Assembly (NCBI GenBank): GCA_025617745.1
Contig: CM046855.1
Span: 43,825,313 to 43,889,312, forward strand
Length of the DNA stretch: 64,000 nucleotides
Source: Heliocidaris erythrogramma
Lineage: Eukaryota; Echinodermata; Echinoidea; Camarodonta; Echinometridae
Direction: 5' to 3'
The notes beneath the pieces were generated by a model. That model saw nothing but the letters and a program-made list of their open reading frames with translations, ran no database searches and was not told the origin of the DNA. The stretch's first letter is position 1, and each line of letters starts with the position of its first letter. The position numbers were made by a program, and so were the translations under genes. Positions 1-12,300 of this stretch are shown in pieces.

Positions 1-290
1 CTGTTGCTATTCACCTCATTTTACTCTACATGAGATATAACCCACATGAAAAAGAGCAATGTGGTATACTGATGAAGACTCAATAACTCTCATATGAGAG
101 GTCCTGGGTTCAATTCCTCTTCGGTGTTAAATGTACATCCTTGGACAAAGCATTTTACCAAAATTCTCCTTCTCGACCCAGGTTTATTAAGTGGGTACCT
201 GGCCATAATAATTACAGGGCCCTCAGGAAGAGCAGTGTTAATACTGAAGAGGCTACCCTTGGTAAAGTAAGACCATTATTATTAATTATG
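1..290 (+). repeat. tRNA-headed SINE-like repeat in Nup133 intron
   Basis: A pol III B-box-like sequence (ggttcaattcc, 107-117) is followed by a SINE-type body with the words gacccaggtttattaagtgg and gtgggtacctgg. The same body words occur in opposite orientation at 19.36-19.64 kb, so the sequence is dispersed. The A box is weak. It lies just 3' of Nup133 exon 19. Family not named. Confidence 0.45.
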
Positions 291-296
291 ACCTAC

Positions 297-399
297 CTCT
301 CGATAGAAGATGTCTCTAGGAGTGAGTCCTGGAGGGGCTGCATCTTGCTTTCTCTTCCTCAAGGCACGAGATACCGCTGTGTCTATCAGTCCCTGAAAT
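297..399 (-). CDS. NUP133: Nup133 exon 19 (last exon in window)
   Basis: 103 nt from cctcccag to GAG|gtaggt. FQGLIDTAVSRALRKRKQDA then APPGLTPRDIFYRE aligns with human [34 protein letters not shown]. The remaining C-terminal helical exons must lie left of the window. Confidence 0.9.
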
Positions 400-3300
400 C
401 TGGGAGGAGTATGACCAAGAAATGGTGGGTGTGTGGGTCAGATTAGGATTTGATTTACACATACATGTATTAGCCCTGTTTATATCTGCCTCTTATCAGA
501 GGGAGAGAGGGAAAGGGGGAGGAGGAGAGAGGGCTGAGAGAGAGAGAGAGAGGAGAGAGAGAGGAGAGAGAGAGGAGAGAGGTCTGAGAGAGAGAGAGAA
601 GGGAAGAGAAGAGAGGAAGAGAGAGTGAGAGAGGGGGAGAGAGAGGAGAGAGGAGAGAGGAGAGAGAGAGAGAGAGAGAGCAGAGAGGAGAGTGGAGAGT
701 GTGAGAGAGGGGGAGGGGGAGAGAGAGGGGAGGGGGAGAGAGAGGGGAGGGGGAGAGAGAGGGGAGAGAGGAGAGGGGAGAGAGGAGAGAGGAGAGAGGA
801 GAGAGGAGAGAGGAGAGAGGAGAGAGAGGAGAGAGGAGAGAGGAGAGAGGAGAGAGGAGAGAGGAGAGAGGAGAGAGGAGAGAGGAGAGAGGAGAGAGGA
901 GAGAGGAGAGAGGAGAGGAGAGGAGAGAAGGAGGGGAGAGAGAGAACTAAGCAAGACAAAGAGAATAACGGCTCAGCCTGGTAAACTTACTTGACATGTT
1001 GGTTACATAGAGCTCTAGCAGCAGCTAGCTTCTCAGCATGTTCACTAAGAAGGTTGTGTGTGGTCTGGGGTAGGTCTCTCACCGTCACTGAATGAAGCTA
1101 ATGAGAGAATCAGCAGAATGTCATCAAAATATCTAAAGGAATCACAGTCAACCTTTCTCCAACAACAGCATGATCTTATAAAAATCACAGATGAACTAAA
1201 AATGATGAATGAATTTCTAAATTTTGAATCAGAATACAAATCTTCAAATATTTGCTGAATCAGTTTCATTAAAATCTCATACAACTGGGTGTCTTTGTCC
1301 AAAATGAATGCAGTAGATGTAAGTGTATCTTACTCTGATAAATCTACACGATTCAACTTTAATAAATCCAAAACTGTGTTAAAGAATCCGTACTAAAGAT
1401 ATGTTTGGTTTACACGGGTCGCTACACTGAATATCTTTACAGTTTTGTATAACAAGAAAGAGAGAGAGTGAGAGAAAGAGAGAACAAGAGAAAGAGAGGG
1501 AGAGAAATAGAGAGAGAGAGAAGGAAGGGGAATAATATATGAGTTATGATGAAATATTGTGATTTGTAATCTTTCTAAAATCTGCTAGCATTTCATGGCA
1601 ACACTGAGAGAAATTGAAAATTTGTAAGATTTTCAAACCACTGTGTGACCATTGAATACAATACCCCAATGATCCAACTTCATATGCAGCTTGTAATCTC
1701 ATCTCTTTATTCACCATGGATTGACACCCTGGACTGCCATATTGTTTGGACATGTGAATTGAGTGTGTGACCTGTGGCAGTACCCCGTTTGCTAAATTGG
1801 TTGACAAAAGTGGGTAAAGAGTTAACGTACCATGTCCCAGATGCCGACATCTTTGATGAATTTGACGAGATGTTCGTGGGCTTTCATCTTGTCCTCCAGC
1901 TGGTGCAGGAGGATGAGGGATCCGGTGGATGCCACAGAATCTGGAAGCAGGTAACCATGGTAACCAAAACATGAATGTAACTTCTGCATTTTAGCACGGT
2001 AGGTGAACACCTCAATCGTCAAAGTATCCCCTGTAAGCTTTTGTCTGTGTCTCTTTTTTTTGTCTCATACACATGTTCCCTTGCTCTTCATTCCTGAGTC
2101 TCTGTCCCCTTGTCCCCCCACCCCCCCCCCTCTTCGTTATCTCGTTATCTATCACTCATGATCACTGTACCTTACTTTCTCATTTGTGTACTTTCCTCAT
2201 TTTCTTTACCACTCCCCTGTGCCTGAAAAACTGATATTGTCTACAATTCTATTTCTCATTATCCAACGGTAGGAGGTTGAATATTCACCTTGTGGAAGAG
2301 ACTCCGCCCATCTCGGGTCCGAAGCTGGGAAGTCATCAATGAGTTCCTGGCTCAGTTTTGCCACTGCTTGGTCTAGGGACGAGTTGGTCTTGCCTCTCTC
2401 AAATGTGTCTTGGAGGAACAGGTCCTGGACTAAGTTCTCTGCTTTATTCTGCGCAACAAGAAATATAACATAACTAAAGTTTTGAGCAGTGTTTTTACCT
2501 GCGTACTATTGAAGGCTTTTAGTTCACACATCAATTTCACTTACAAGAAATTGTTGGAGGATTCCCACTCTGTAATTCATCCAGCATTTACTATTTCTGG
2601 CCCCTACGTGTATAACAACAAGAAGACTTCCAAGCAATTGTGAAAATCTACAGTCTCTCTATTCTTCATACAACTGATTGCATCTTGCTGTAAATTCTAG
2701 CTTTCTGTAATTCTGCAAAAAGATATAGTCAAGTTTGGGGGGATACACTCAATTGTAACTCATCATATTACAGGGCCCTGATATTGCTCTTTCACTGAAC
2801 AATACATTATACTGCAATAGGAAAAATTCACATACTCATATCAAAGTACATGTAGAAAAAATTAATGCAATAATATTTTTTGTCACTTATTTATTGCAAA
2901 CCTTTCCAAAGTTACATAGAAACACTTCACAAAAATTTGGTATACATTTGATTCGGCAAACAGAGCCAGTACATAGCAAAGCTGGTCACGGTGGGTCTTG
3001 GTAAAATGTCCTAACTTTTCAGACAAATTTCATAATGACAAAGGATTATCTTTAAGTTTAAGGCATAAACTAATATTTCTGTATATCATTTACATTGAAA
3101 TAATTCTGTAGTAAAGAATATATAACCATAATATACAGCCAAGGAAAAATGATTAGACCAAGCTCCTCATATACGGATATTTATATTACATAAGTAACTG
3201 ACAAGAAATAATTTTTCTTTGTACTTCTCTGAATGAATAATAAGTTCAAGCAACTGTACCTTCCTATTATTTATAAAAAATTTACAAAAATAACACAAGT

Positions 3301-6300
3301 AACTTTCTTGGTGTAACTTTTTTTTTCATGGCTGTATAACTCAAACATATATAACCTTTGACCTCTCACCATGTCATGCTTGCAAGAGTAAAGAAAGGCC
3401 ATCTTGAGTCCGTTCGTCTTATTCTCCTCCAAATCTCCCGTTGTCTCCAGGACGGAGGTGTCAGGTCGCGACCTGGTAGCTGACATGACCTGGAAAGGTC
3501 GGCTCCTGGTGGAGGGTGTGGTAAAGGAGGTCTGCTGAAAAGATTGGTGTTGCATGGATTGCTGAGGGGAAAAAAAAGAAGAAAATAATTTATTTGTGTC
3601 CTCTCTACTTTGTAGCTTTACCCTTTAGTCATTTAAACTGCTCAGCCTCTCACTCCTTGATTTCTGGCCATGCGATTACATTTTGAAAGAAACAGTCTGG
3701 AAGCAATAGGGAAAGGCTGATTATTACATAAGAATTGGTGAATTGGAGCTTTTGAAATAATCAAAATTATATGAAGTTTTATACTCTGTCTTGCTGAAAA
3801 TCACAAGCATTACATACAGAAATGGATATATGGAACTATGTATACGCAAATATGGCACAAACGTTTGGTCCTAACACTTCAGCTATTTCAAATAACAGGG
3901 CAATTGAAGAGCAAACCTTTTCAAGGGACATTTCTACTAAATATTCTTCCAAACTGATATAAACAAAAATTGAGAAAGTCTACAAAATATTTACCAGAAG
4001 TCATCCCTCTTTTAACCCTCTCAGTCCCATGCCATAAAAACCCCATTGAGTTAATACACATTCTAGCACCTAGGGGACTCACAGGGTTAATACGTACACC
4101 TAGGGGTTTTTCATAAAGCTGTTCGTAAAGTTACACATGACTTTACGAACGACTTGAATATGAAGTGCCAGACAGGATGCTCAAAGTTTTTCCTGATGTT
4201 TTAACAAAGTGTGACTGTATTTCCAATAACCTCAATTAAATTATGGCAAAAAATATACTTTGCATTAACAATATTTGTTATAATAAGAATGTTAATCTAC
4301 ACCTGCACAGTTCAACTTTAGTTGAAGTGTTTAAAAATGATTGAGCATCCCATTTGGCTTGTCATATCTAAAGTCATGCTTAACTAATTTACGAACAGCT
4401 TTATGAAACACTGCCCAGCTTTTGTACAAATAGAAGAGCTATATGTTCAGGGACTCCCTTTTGTCTGCATTGACAATAGAGTCTTACTTCAGTTACTTGT
4501 AAAGTCATTTCAGCCTGCTTGAAATTAATTCAAAATATTATGCAATTTACTGCTTCTTCCAATGGATCATATTATTCAAAACATAAAATACAATTCATTA
4601 TTTGGCTCAAGAACTAAAATGATGTCAGTTCTTACATTTAGCAAAGCAATAACACAACCAATAAATGTGTAGTACAGCACATGTGCACAGATATAGCTTG
4701 ATGCAGGTATATAATGTATATATGTAGCTTGTGAATTGTACAGACAGAGCCTTGCTTCAAAAGCTTTCAACAATGACTTTGTGTATTTTTCCCCCCAGAG
4801 GATTATTTATACATGTATGTGTGACAGGACAAACAATGAATGAATAATCAGCGGTATTTATTATTTGCAAGTCAATATTTAAGATGAGAAATGCATTTGC
4901 AATCTTCACATTTTTTGTTTAAAAATGTGTTTATTAGGTTGGTATTGCTACCCGTCTATGTTCATTAAATTCTACATTTACTTTATTTTAACTTTATTTT
5001 TGAAGGTGATTTGATAGACAATGTGCACATTGAAAACAAAATGAAAAACAGGAAAAAAAAAGAGTGACAGATATTTGGGGAATAACAAGCCCCTAACGCC
5101 AATGAACTAGGAATGATATTGACTGCAGATCCCAGGTGTAATGATAACCTATTGCACTTGGTATATGATCACTAGCAAAACAAAAACATTTAACTATGCT
5201 GCACATGTGTGGTATTGGAACATTAATAAACAGATCGTCATAATTTGAAGGAAATTTAGGAAATACTGAGTGCCTGCATACAGTAGCAGATGATTCTTTT
5301 AATGAGTTTAAAATTGAAATTTCTATACACATAGGTGTGAAATAAAGTTAAGTAGAGTGTTTATGCATAAGTACATATTTATCTTCCCAAAACCCTGAAC
5401 TTCTGCAATGTCGAACTACATGCAGACAGCAGTGATCCTAAAAAAAGCCTAATGCTTCTGGTAAAATGTAAATACAGACTTTAACATTAAAGATAAAGTT
5501 GAGTTCTGGTCATGATATTGAATAGTGAAAGAAACTGTCTCAAAGCAATTGGGAAAGTTTGATTACTGATATAGCACATAAGATACTGGCTCAATCCTGC
5601 TGCGAGTCACATGCACTGCACACAGAAATTTGTATATGGGACTACACACAAAGGTTCAGCCTGAACATTGCAGCTGTTTCTTGTCATATTTTGAATGTGA
5701 GGGCATTTGAAGAGCAATCCTTTAGAAGGGATATTTCTACTATGATAATCTTCCAAACTAACATAAAAAGAATGAGAAAGCTCACAAATAATTTGTTTAC
5801 CTTTCCCAGAACTCAACCTTCCCTTTAATACTGACATTATGAAACACTGCCAAGTTATCATTTGCAGTCACAGAAATTTCAGCTGAAACATGAACTGAAA
5901 ATGTCATAATTTGCTCAAAAGATTTCTAAAGAAACATTGAATTTTGACAACACAAATGCTTTTTAATGAGGGTTTCAGTTGACAAAAATTGTCAATACGG
6001 CTGTGAGTGTAAACTCAATCAGGAACAGAGAAATCATCAAATGCAAACAAAACATGCTACAAAGAAGAAAAACCATTTTTATGACATTTGAAGGAAATAT
6101 GACGCAAAGGGGAACAAGAATGTTACCCGTTTGGTTTGATGCTGAAATCCAGTAATATGTATCCTATGCTGTTGATAAAAGACATGCAATTTCTATAAGG
6201 TATTGGGCATTTAAACAACTTCTTTACAGTCAAATCAATGACAGGCTATTCCATTTCTTACTTATGCCAAACAATAGTTCATGGCAACATATCTCAATTT

Positions 6301-9300
6301 AAAATGGTCTTATCTCATCCAGATTTCTCTAACTTAGAAAAGTTGATGAGCTAGAACTACTGTAAACGTGGAAAATTTTGCAGTGTGGAAATTTTCGCGA
6401 AAATAAAAACACGCAAATATTTTTGTTTATGTATTCTTTTGCCCATGGGCCTAGCGCGTCAGCGAAATTAAAAACCATGACATTTACTTTACTCAGCCGA
6501 GCGCGAAAAAATTAATCGCGCAAAATTTTCCACTTTTACAGTATACTACAAACAGCAACAAAAGTACAACAAAAAGTTATTCTTCCTACATGTACATTTT
6601 ACGTTCAATCTAGTCAAGATTCCCCTAGTGTTTGACAATATTTAAAGTCTTCTCCGAGGGTGGAATAGTGCGCAAGTATATTCCACAATGTAAAAAAGAA
6701 CATTCTGTGTCTACTGAGAAGCTTCAAACAAAAGTGTGTCAAAGAGTACATTCCCTTCTTCTGTTATACATGTATGTACACCCTAGCTGTTTTCTTCTTA
6801 TAATGAATTTATGAATTGGTATAAAACATGGTAATCGTGTACATATCAAATTTACAAAGAAATATTTTACTGTAAATCCAGAAACTTTCGCGACATAAAA
6901 TGTTCATGAATTGTTAATGACAGACAATTTTGCAGCAAGAAACTTTCGCGAATTCCAATAATTCTATATCGTTTCAATTGTGATTTGATTATTTTGTGGC
7001 ATGAAACTTTCGCGAATTTTGCAAGTGGTCAAGATTCGTGACATAAAACGTTCACGAATTGTTAATGACAGACAAGTTTGCAGCAAGAAACTTTCGCGAA
7101 TTCCAATAATTCTATATCGTTTCAATTGTGATTTGATTATTTTGTGGTATGAAACTTTTGCGAATCTCGACCACTTGCGAAATTCGCGAAAATTTCATGC
7201 ACGCAAAAATTTCTGATTTTACAGTAACCTGGTGTCTGTTTTCTTAATCATCATGTAGCCCATAAGGCTGTGGACTGACTGTAATGTAAAATACTGAATT
7301 GTACCTTTAAATTGTTTGACACTTACCTCCAGCCTTGAGGCTTGCCCTATTCTGCTGTCATCCATGTTGAAACTACATTAAAAAATATATAATAAAAAGA
7401 AATAATCAATGAATCACAAATTCCTAGGACATTGCTGAAGCATTACTCTATTATCTTACATATTTGTCTAATTTGAATTGGATGCCTTTCCCATCTTTTA
7501 TGCAATAACTGATTTTACAAAGAAAAAGTCTTTGACCAATAAAGAAAATTATCTCAACTCCATTAAATTGAAATGTTCATGTTGGTATATTTATCTATCT
7601 ATTCATTTGCAGATTATACAAATTGGTTAAGGTTTTAAGAGCGCTTTCGCGAGTTGCTAGGCTACGGCTACGTTAATGAATATACGTGCAGTGCGTAAGA
7701 ATTCAACATAAATCAATGAATCAATGAAAAGGATGAGGTATTTCAAACAAATATGGACTGCTCTGTAATTGGAAGGTGATGGAAAGGGAGTGATAATTTC
7801 CACCATCATCCTCATGCGCAGTCAATATTTGTATACTATTCATTCATACATCCATTTCTATCTATCTACATGTATCTATCTCTGGATCTACCCATCCATC
7901 CATCTATTTGTCAGTCTTTCTATTTATCTATCCACCCCTCTATCTATGTTGCTTACATAAAAAGTATTACCGTGGGTATGAATCTGCTTTAATATCTATA
8001 TGACCATATCATATATCAAGGTACAGATAGACTTTGTTTTTCTATTTTAACTGATTCTTCGGATTATCTATTTATCTATTTATGTTGCTTACATAAAAAG
8101 TATTACTGTGGGTATGAATCTGCTTTAATATCTATATGACCATATCATATATCAAGGTACAGATAGACTTTGTTTTTCTATTTTAACTGATTCTTCGGAT
8201 TAATATAGATAGATAAATAGATAGATATGATATATGAACTAGATGAATATTCGACCGCACGCGGTCGGAATTTATGCCTCCGCCATCACCAGATTGGAAA
8301 TGTATGGCATACATGTACACTCTAAAAAGGATTGGTCCAACAAAATGACAAATCTTTTCACTTAAAATGCACAGGAGACAGAAAAATTTATTTCATTTCA
8401 TTTTCATATAAAACTAGAAATATTTGATAACAAGGCTAAAAACCAGTAATTTCATGTAATTTTATGTAAATTGACCTCTGTGACCTCTGACCTTTGACCT
8501 ACTTACCCCAAAATCTAATCAGTTCATCTTCGTATGGGGATACATACTAGTACCAAGTTTGAAGTTCTTACCTCAAAAAGTTCTTGAGATATCGTGGTAA
8601 CGGTGCTAAAAACCAAATAATGTTTATGTAATTTCATGTAAATTGACCTCTGTGACCTCTGACCTTTGATCTCCTTACCCCAAAATCTAATCAGTTCATC
8701 TTCGTATACGGTAACATACTAGTACCAAGTTTGAAGTTCTTACCTCAAACAGTTCGAGATATCGTGGTAACAGTGCTAAAAACCAAGAATTTTTATGTAA
8801 TTTCAGGTAAATTGACCTCTGTGACCTCTGACCTTTGACCTACTTACCCCAAAATCTAATCAGTTCATCTTTCTATGGGGATACATACTGGTACCAGGTT
8901 TGAAGTTCTCACCTCAGATAGTTCTTGAGATATCGTGGTAACGGTGCTAAAAACCAAGAATTCTTATGTAATTTCATGTAAATTGACCTCTGACCTTTGA
9001 CCTACTTACCCCAAAATCTAATCAGTTCATCTTCGTATGGGGATACATACTAGTACCAAGTTTGAGGTTCCTACCTCAAATGATTCTTCAGATATCGCGG
9101 TAACGAGAAGTGGGACGGACGGACGCACGGACGGACGCACGGACGGACGCACGGACGGACGGACAACCCGAAAACATAATGCCTCCGGCACCCACCTTCG
9201 GTGGGCGGAGGCATAAAAATGAGGGTTTGTGCAGGCACACTATCTCATAACACTTACCTTGGCATTTCTGATTGTGATGTGTTAACAGTGATCACCCCAT

Positions 9301-12300
9301 GGTTGTTGGAGAAGAAAATAGCTTGGCCATCGAAGCAGCCTGAATTTTATATCAAAAGAAATTTCAAACAATGAATATTCAGAGAGAAAGCCACAAAAGC
9401 TAATTGGTACAATTTTGCAAGTAAGTGCTTTTAATTGTAGTTTACCTTATACAATAGTTCAAATGGATAGTGAGGACGGTGCGCCCATTGGTATCTAATG
9501 AGTAAAGAAGTGAGAACGATCATTAAAAAAAAAACATTTATATGAAAAATGTTCTTCGAGGTACAGGTCTGCTAAAATGTGACCATTTACCAAAACGTCA
9601 CTTAATTGCCAGAAAAAGTTTGCAAAATGAAGGGAAAATCATTAAAATCCTTGTTCATTTTCAACATTAGCAAGCTGCTCACATGATTCCTAGATAAACT
9701 TTGACTCCTTCTCCAATGCTTTAAGGATGACACATCCATTTTGAATATGAAATGAGTGTACCTACCTGCACCCCAGATAGAGTTGCCTGCCTTGGAGAAC
9801 CCTACCTCTTGGAAAGAAGGCATCTGGTCAAATAGTCCTAGAATAAAATGTTTGAAATATATTGTTAAAACAATACATTCAAGGTTCAAACGGTGAAATA
9901 GCAATCACTGGACAAGATACACATAAAGTTGACTACACTAAAACTACACAACATTAGATTAGGCTGGACCCGTTACAAAAAAAAAAACTTATAATAACAC
10001 AAATGCACAGCCTGATGCTGATAACTTTTTGTACTATGCAAGGAATCATTCTATATTGGCAGCTTTGGAGACAACACTTCATAATAAGGATTATTAGAGT
10101 ATAAATATATTGCCTTATAACCCTGAAAGCTTGTTGAAACATGATAGGGAATCTGTTGCATCTTTTTTTAAAGGCGAAAATGAATGGCAAGTGGGAATGA
10201 AAAAACGGCAGCTGCACGTTACAAAGTTCTTACACATACGTTCACTTTATATCTGTGTGTTAAAAGATACAGAAATGTTAAGCGCATTTATGCTTATGTG
10301 AACAAGCCTTAACCCGCACACTGCCTTTCGAACCCAAGGAGCCCCTCCCAGCAGGAGCTGACGAGTAATGACCAGTTTGGTACTGCCTCAATTGCCTTAG
10401 AACACTGAATTTGACTATGAGGTACTGCAAACATTGGAAGACTTGATGAAATCTGCTACCTGAGCCATGCAAACCTTAAAGAGTGTTGAGCATACATGTA
10501 TAGACCTCCATTATTAGCAAGGAAGAGATCTATGGTCCACTCATCATCAGACTCCTATAAGAATACATATCATACCTTTAATTAGACCTGACCCCAACCA
10601 TAACCCTGATAAACCCTGGCTAGAGTACTTGAGGAAGGCTCTTTAATACCTGAACAGCATACAATAGAGTGTTGTGAGTAGATGTAACAGTCTGAGCCTC
10701 CAGGATGAGCAAGAAGGAGATGCTTATCGAGGGCATCTTCGTCATCAGACTCCTGTAAGGGAACAAGATGTTGTGTATTTTATTATATTTTTTGAATAAA
10801 TTTGAATAATTTTCAGCTTGCCAATTTTTACTGGTTAAAATAATTCAATGCCTTAAATACCTATGAATATACATACACATGCATTTTTCCTTCTAAATGT
10901 TACTTCTAGCATATAAAAAGTACACTTCGTCCTTTTGCGTAATTTCTTTCTTAACTTTTGCAGGTGGTCTAGATTCTTAATTCTTTCACACCTCAAAATA
11001 AAACCTTTTGCAATTTGTGAGTTTTGCATTAATGAATTAATAAATTTCAATAAGGATTTGGCTTTGCAGTCCTAATGCAGAAAATGGGGTTGCAATTGTG
11101 ATGGACCTTGCAAATGCAACTGTCATGGGTCAACTCCTTTACTATGGAGCACCACCAAACTATGGAACAACTCTTAACTAAGGGGCTACTCTTTACTATG
11201 GAGCACCTCTTAACTAAGTGTCAACTCCAAACTAAGGAGCTATTCTTAACTAAGGGTCAACTCCTTTACTATGGAGTGCCTCCCAACTATGGAAAAACTC
11301 TTATAAGGGTCTTATAAGGGTCAACTCCTTTACTATGGAGCACCTCCCAAACTATGGAATAACTCCTAACTAAGGGGCTACTCCTTACTATGGAGCACCG
11401 CTAAACTATTGAGCGTCTCCAAACTATGGAACAACTCTTAACTAAGGGTCAACTCTGAACTAAGAAGCAACTCCTAAGGGGCAACTCTTAACTAAGGGTC
11501 AACTCCTTTACTATGGAGCACCACCAAAATATGGAACAACTCTTAACTAAGGGGCTACTCCTTATTATGGAGCACCTCCAAACTATGGAACAACTCTTAA
11601 CTAAGGGTCAACTCCGAACTAAGGAGCAACTCCTAACTACGGAGCAACTCCTTTACTATGGAGCGCCTCCCAAACTATGGAACAACTTGACTATACATGT
11701 AGGTCAACTCCTTACTATGGAGCAATTAATAACTAAAGAGCAACTCCTAGCTATGGAACAACTCCTAAACTAAAGCCTGTATCATGTATAAGCTAGGAAA
11801 GGTGTTTCAACAAAAAAAGAAGAACCAACCCAATATGATTCATACCAAATGGCATATGACTTTGAAATTAATCTTACACGTATAAAAGTTTTAAAACCAA
11901 CCTGCTGAGGGGCAGATGCAAGAACAAAGCTTTCAAGTTTTGTTGGTGTGTCCGGATTGACTTGAACCTTCAGAGTTGCTGTGGTAGATAACACAACATA
12001 ATTTCATTAAGAACTTGGTAGCAATGATAATGCTAATACTATGTGTTCAAAAATCTGAATTTATATCAAGTCAGAAAAAAATCAAAATATTTTTCTTTAT
12101 CCGTTACTACAACAAAGATGACTCCTACTACTGCATGTATTACTTTTACAAGTTCCGCTCTTGATCATTAATACATAATACTTTTTTTTTAAAAGGCACC
12201 CAGAATTACTGTTCAGTCTTTAGATTAATCTCAACATATTTTTCAAGCTGAACAATACACGTTCAAAAAGAAAATGACAGCATCCAGACTTAATAATTGA

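Larger units (their letters stand above)
8250..9215. mobile_element. Non-autonomous element with four 165-bp internal repeats and AGGTCA half-sites
   Basis: Ends are inverted: ttatgcctccgcc on the left and gggcggaggcataa on the right. Inside are four tandem copies of about 165 bp, each with atttcatgtaaattgacct and tagtaccaagtttgaag words, then a ggacggacgcac minisatellite. No coding capacity. It lies in Nup133 intron 13. Confidence 0.85.

Noticed and set aside
480-994. Long Ser/Leu-rich and Arg/Glu-rich open frames on both strands
   Set aside because: They translate a GA/CT microsatellite; all frames are open because the unit lacks stops.
1065-1087. Longer version of Nup133 exon 18 starting at 1087 (adds VRDLPQ)
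   Set aside because: It would need exon 17 to use a donor four bases further (GTAC|gttaac) in place of the good ATG|gtacgt; the shorter exon fits the phases directly.
10663-10752. Exon 11 ending at the first GT (ATT|gtatgc)
   Set aside because: It ends in phase 0, incompatible with exon 12; the donor at 10650 restores phase and adds VCCS, matching the family.
11108-11773. Repeat protein MEQLLTKG on the plus strand
   Set aside because: An 18-bp tandem array in a Nup133 intron, interrupted by stops between blocks.
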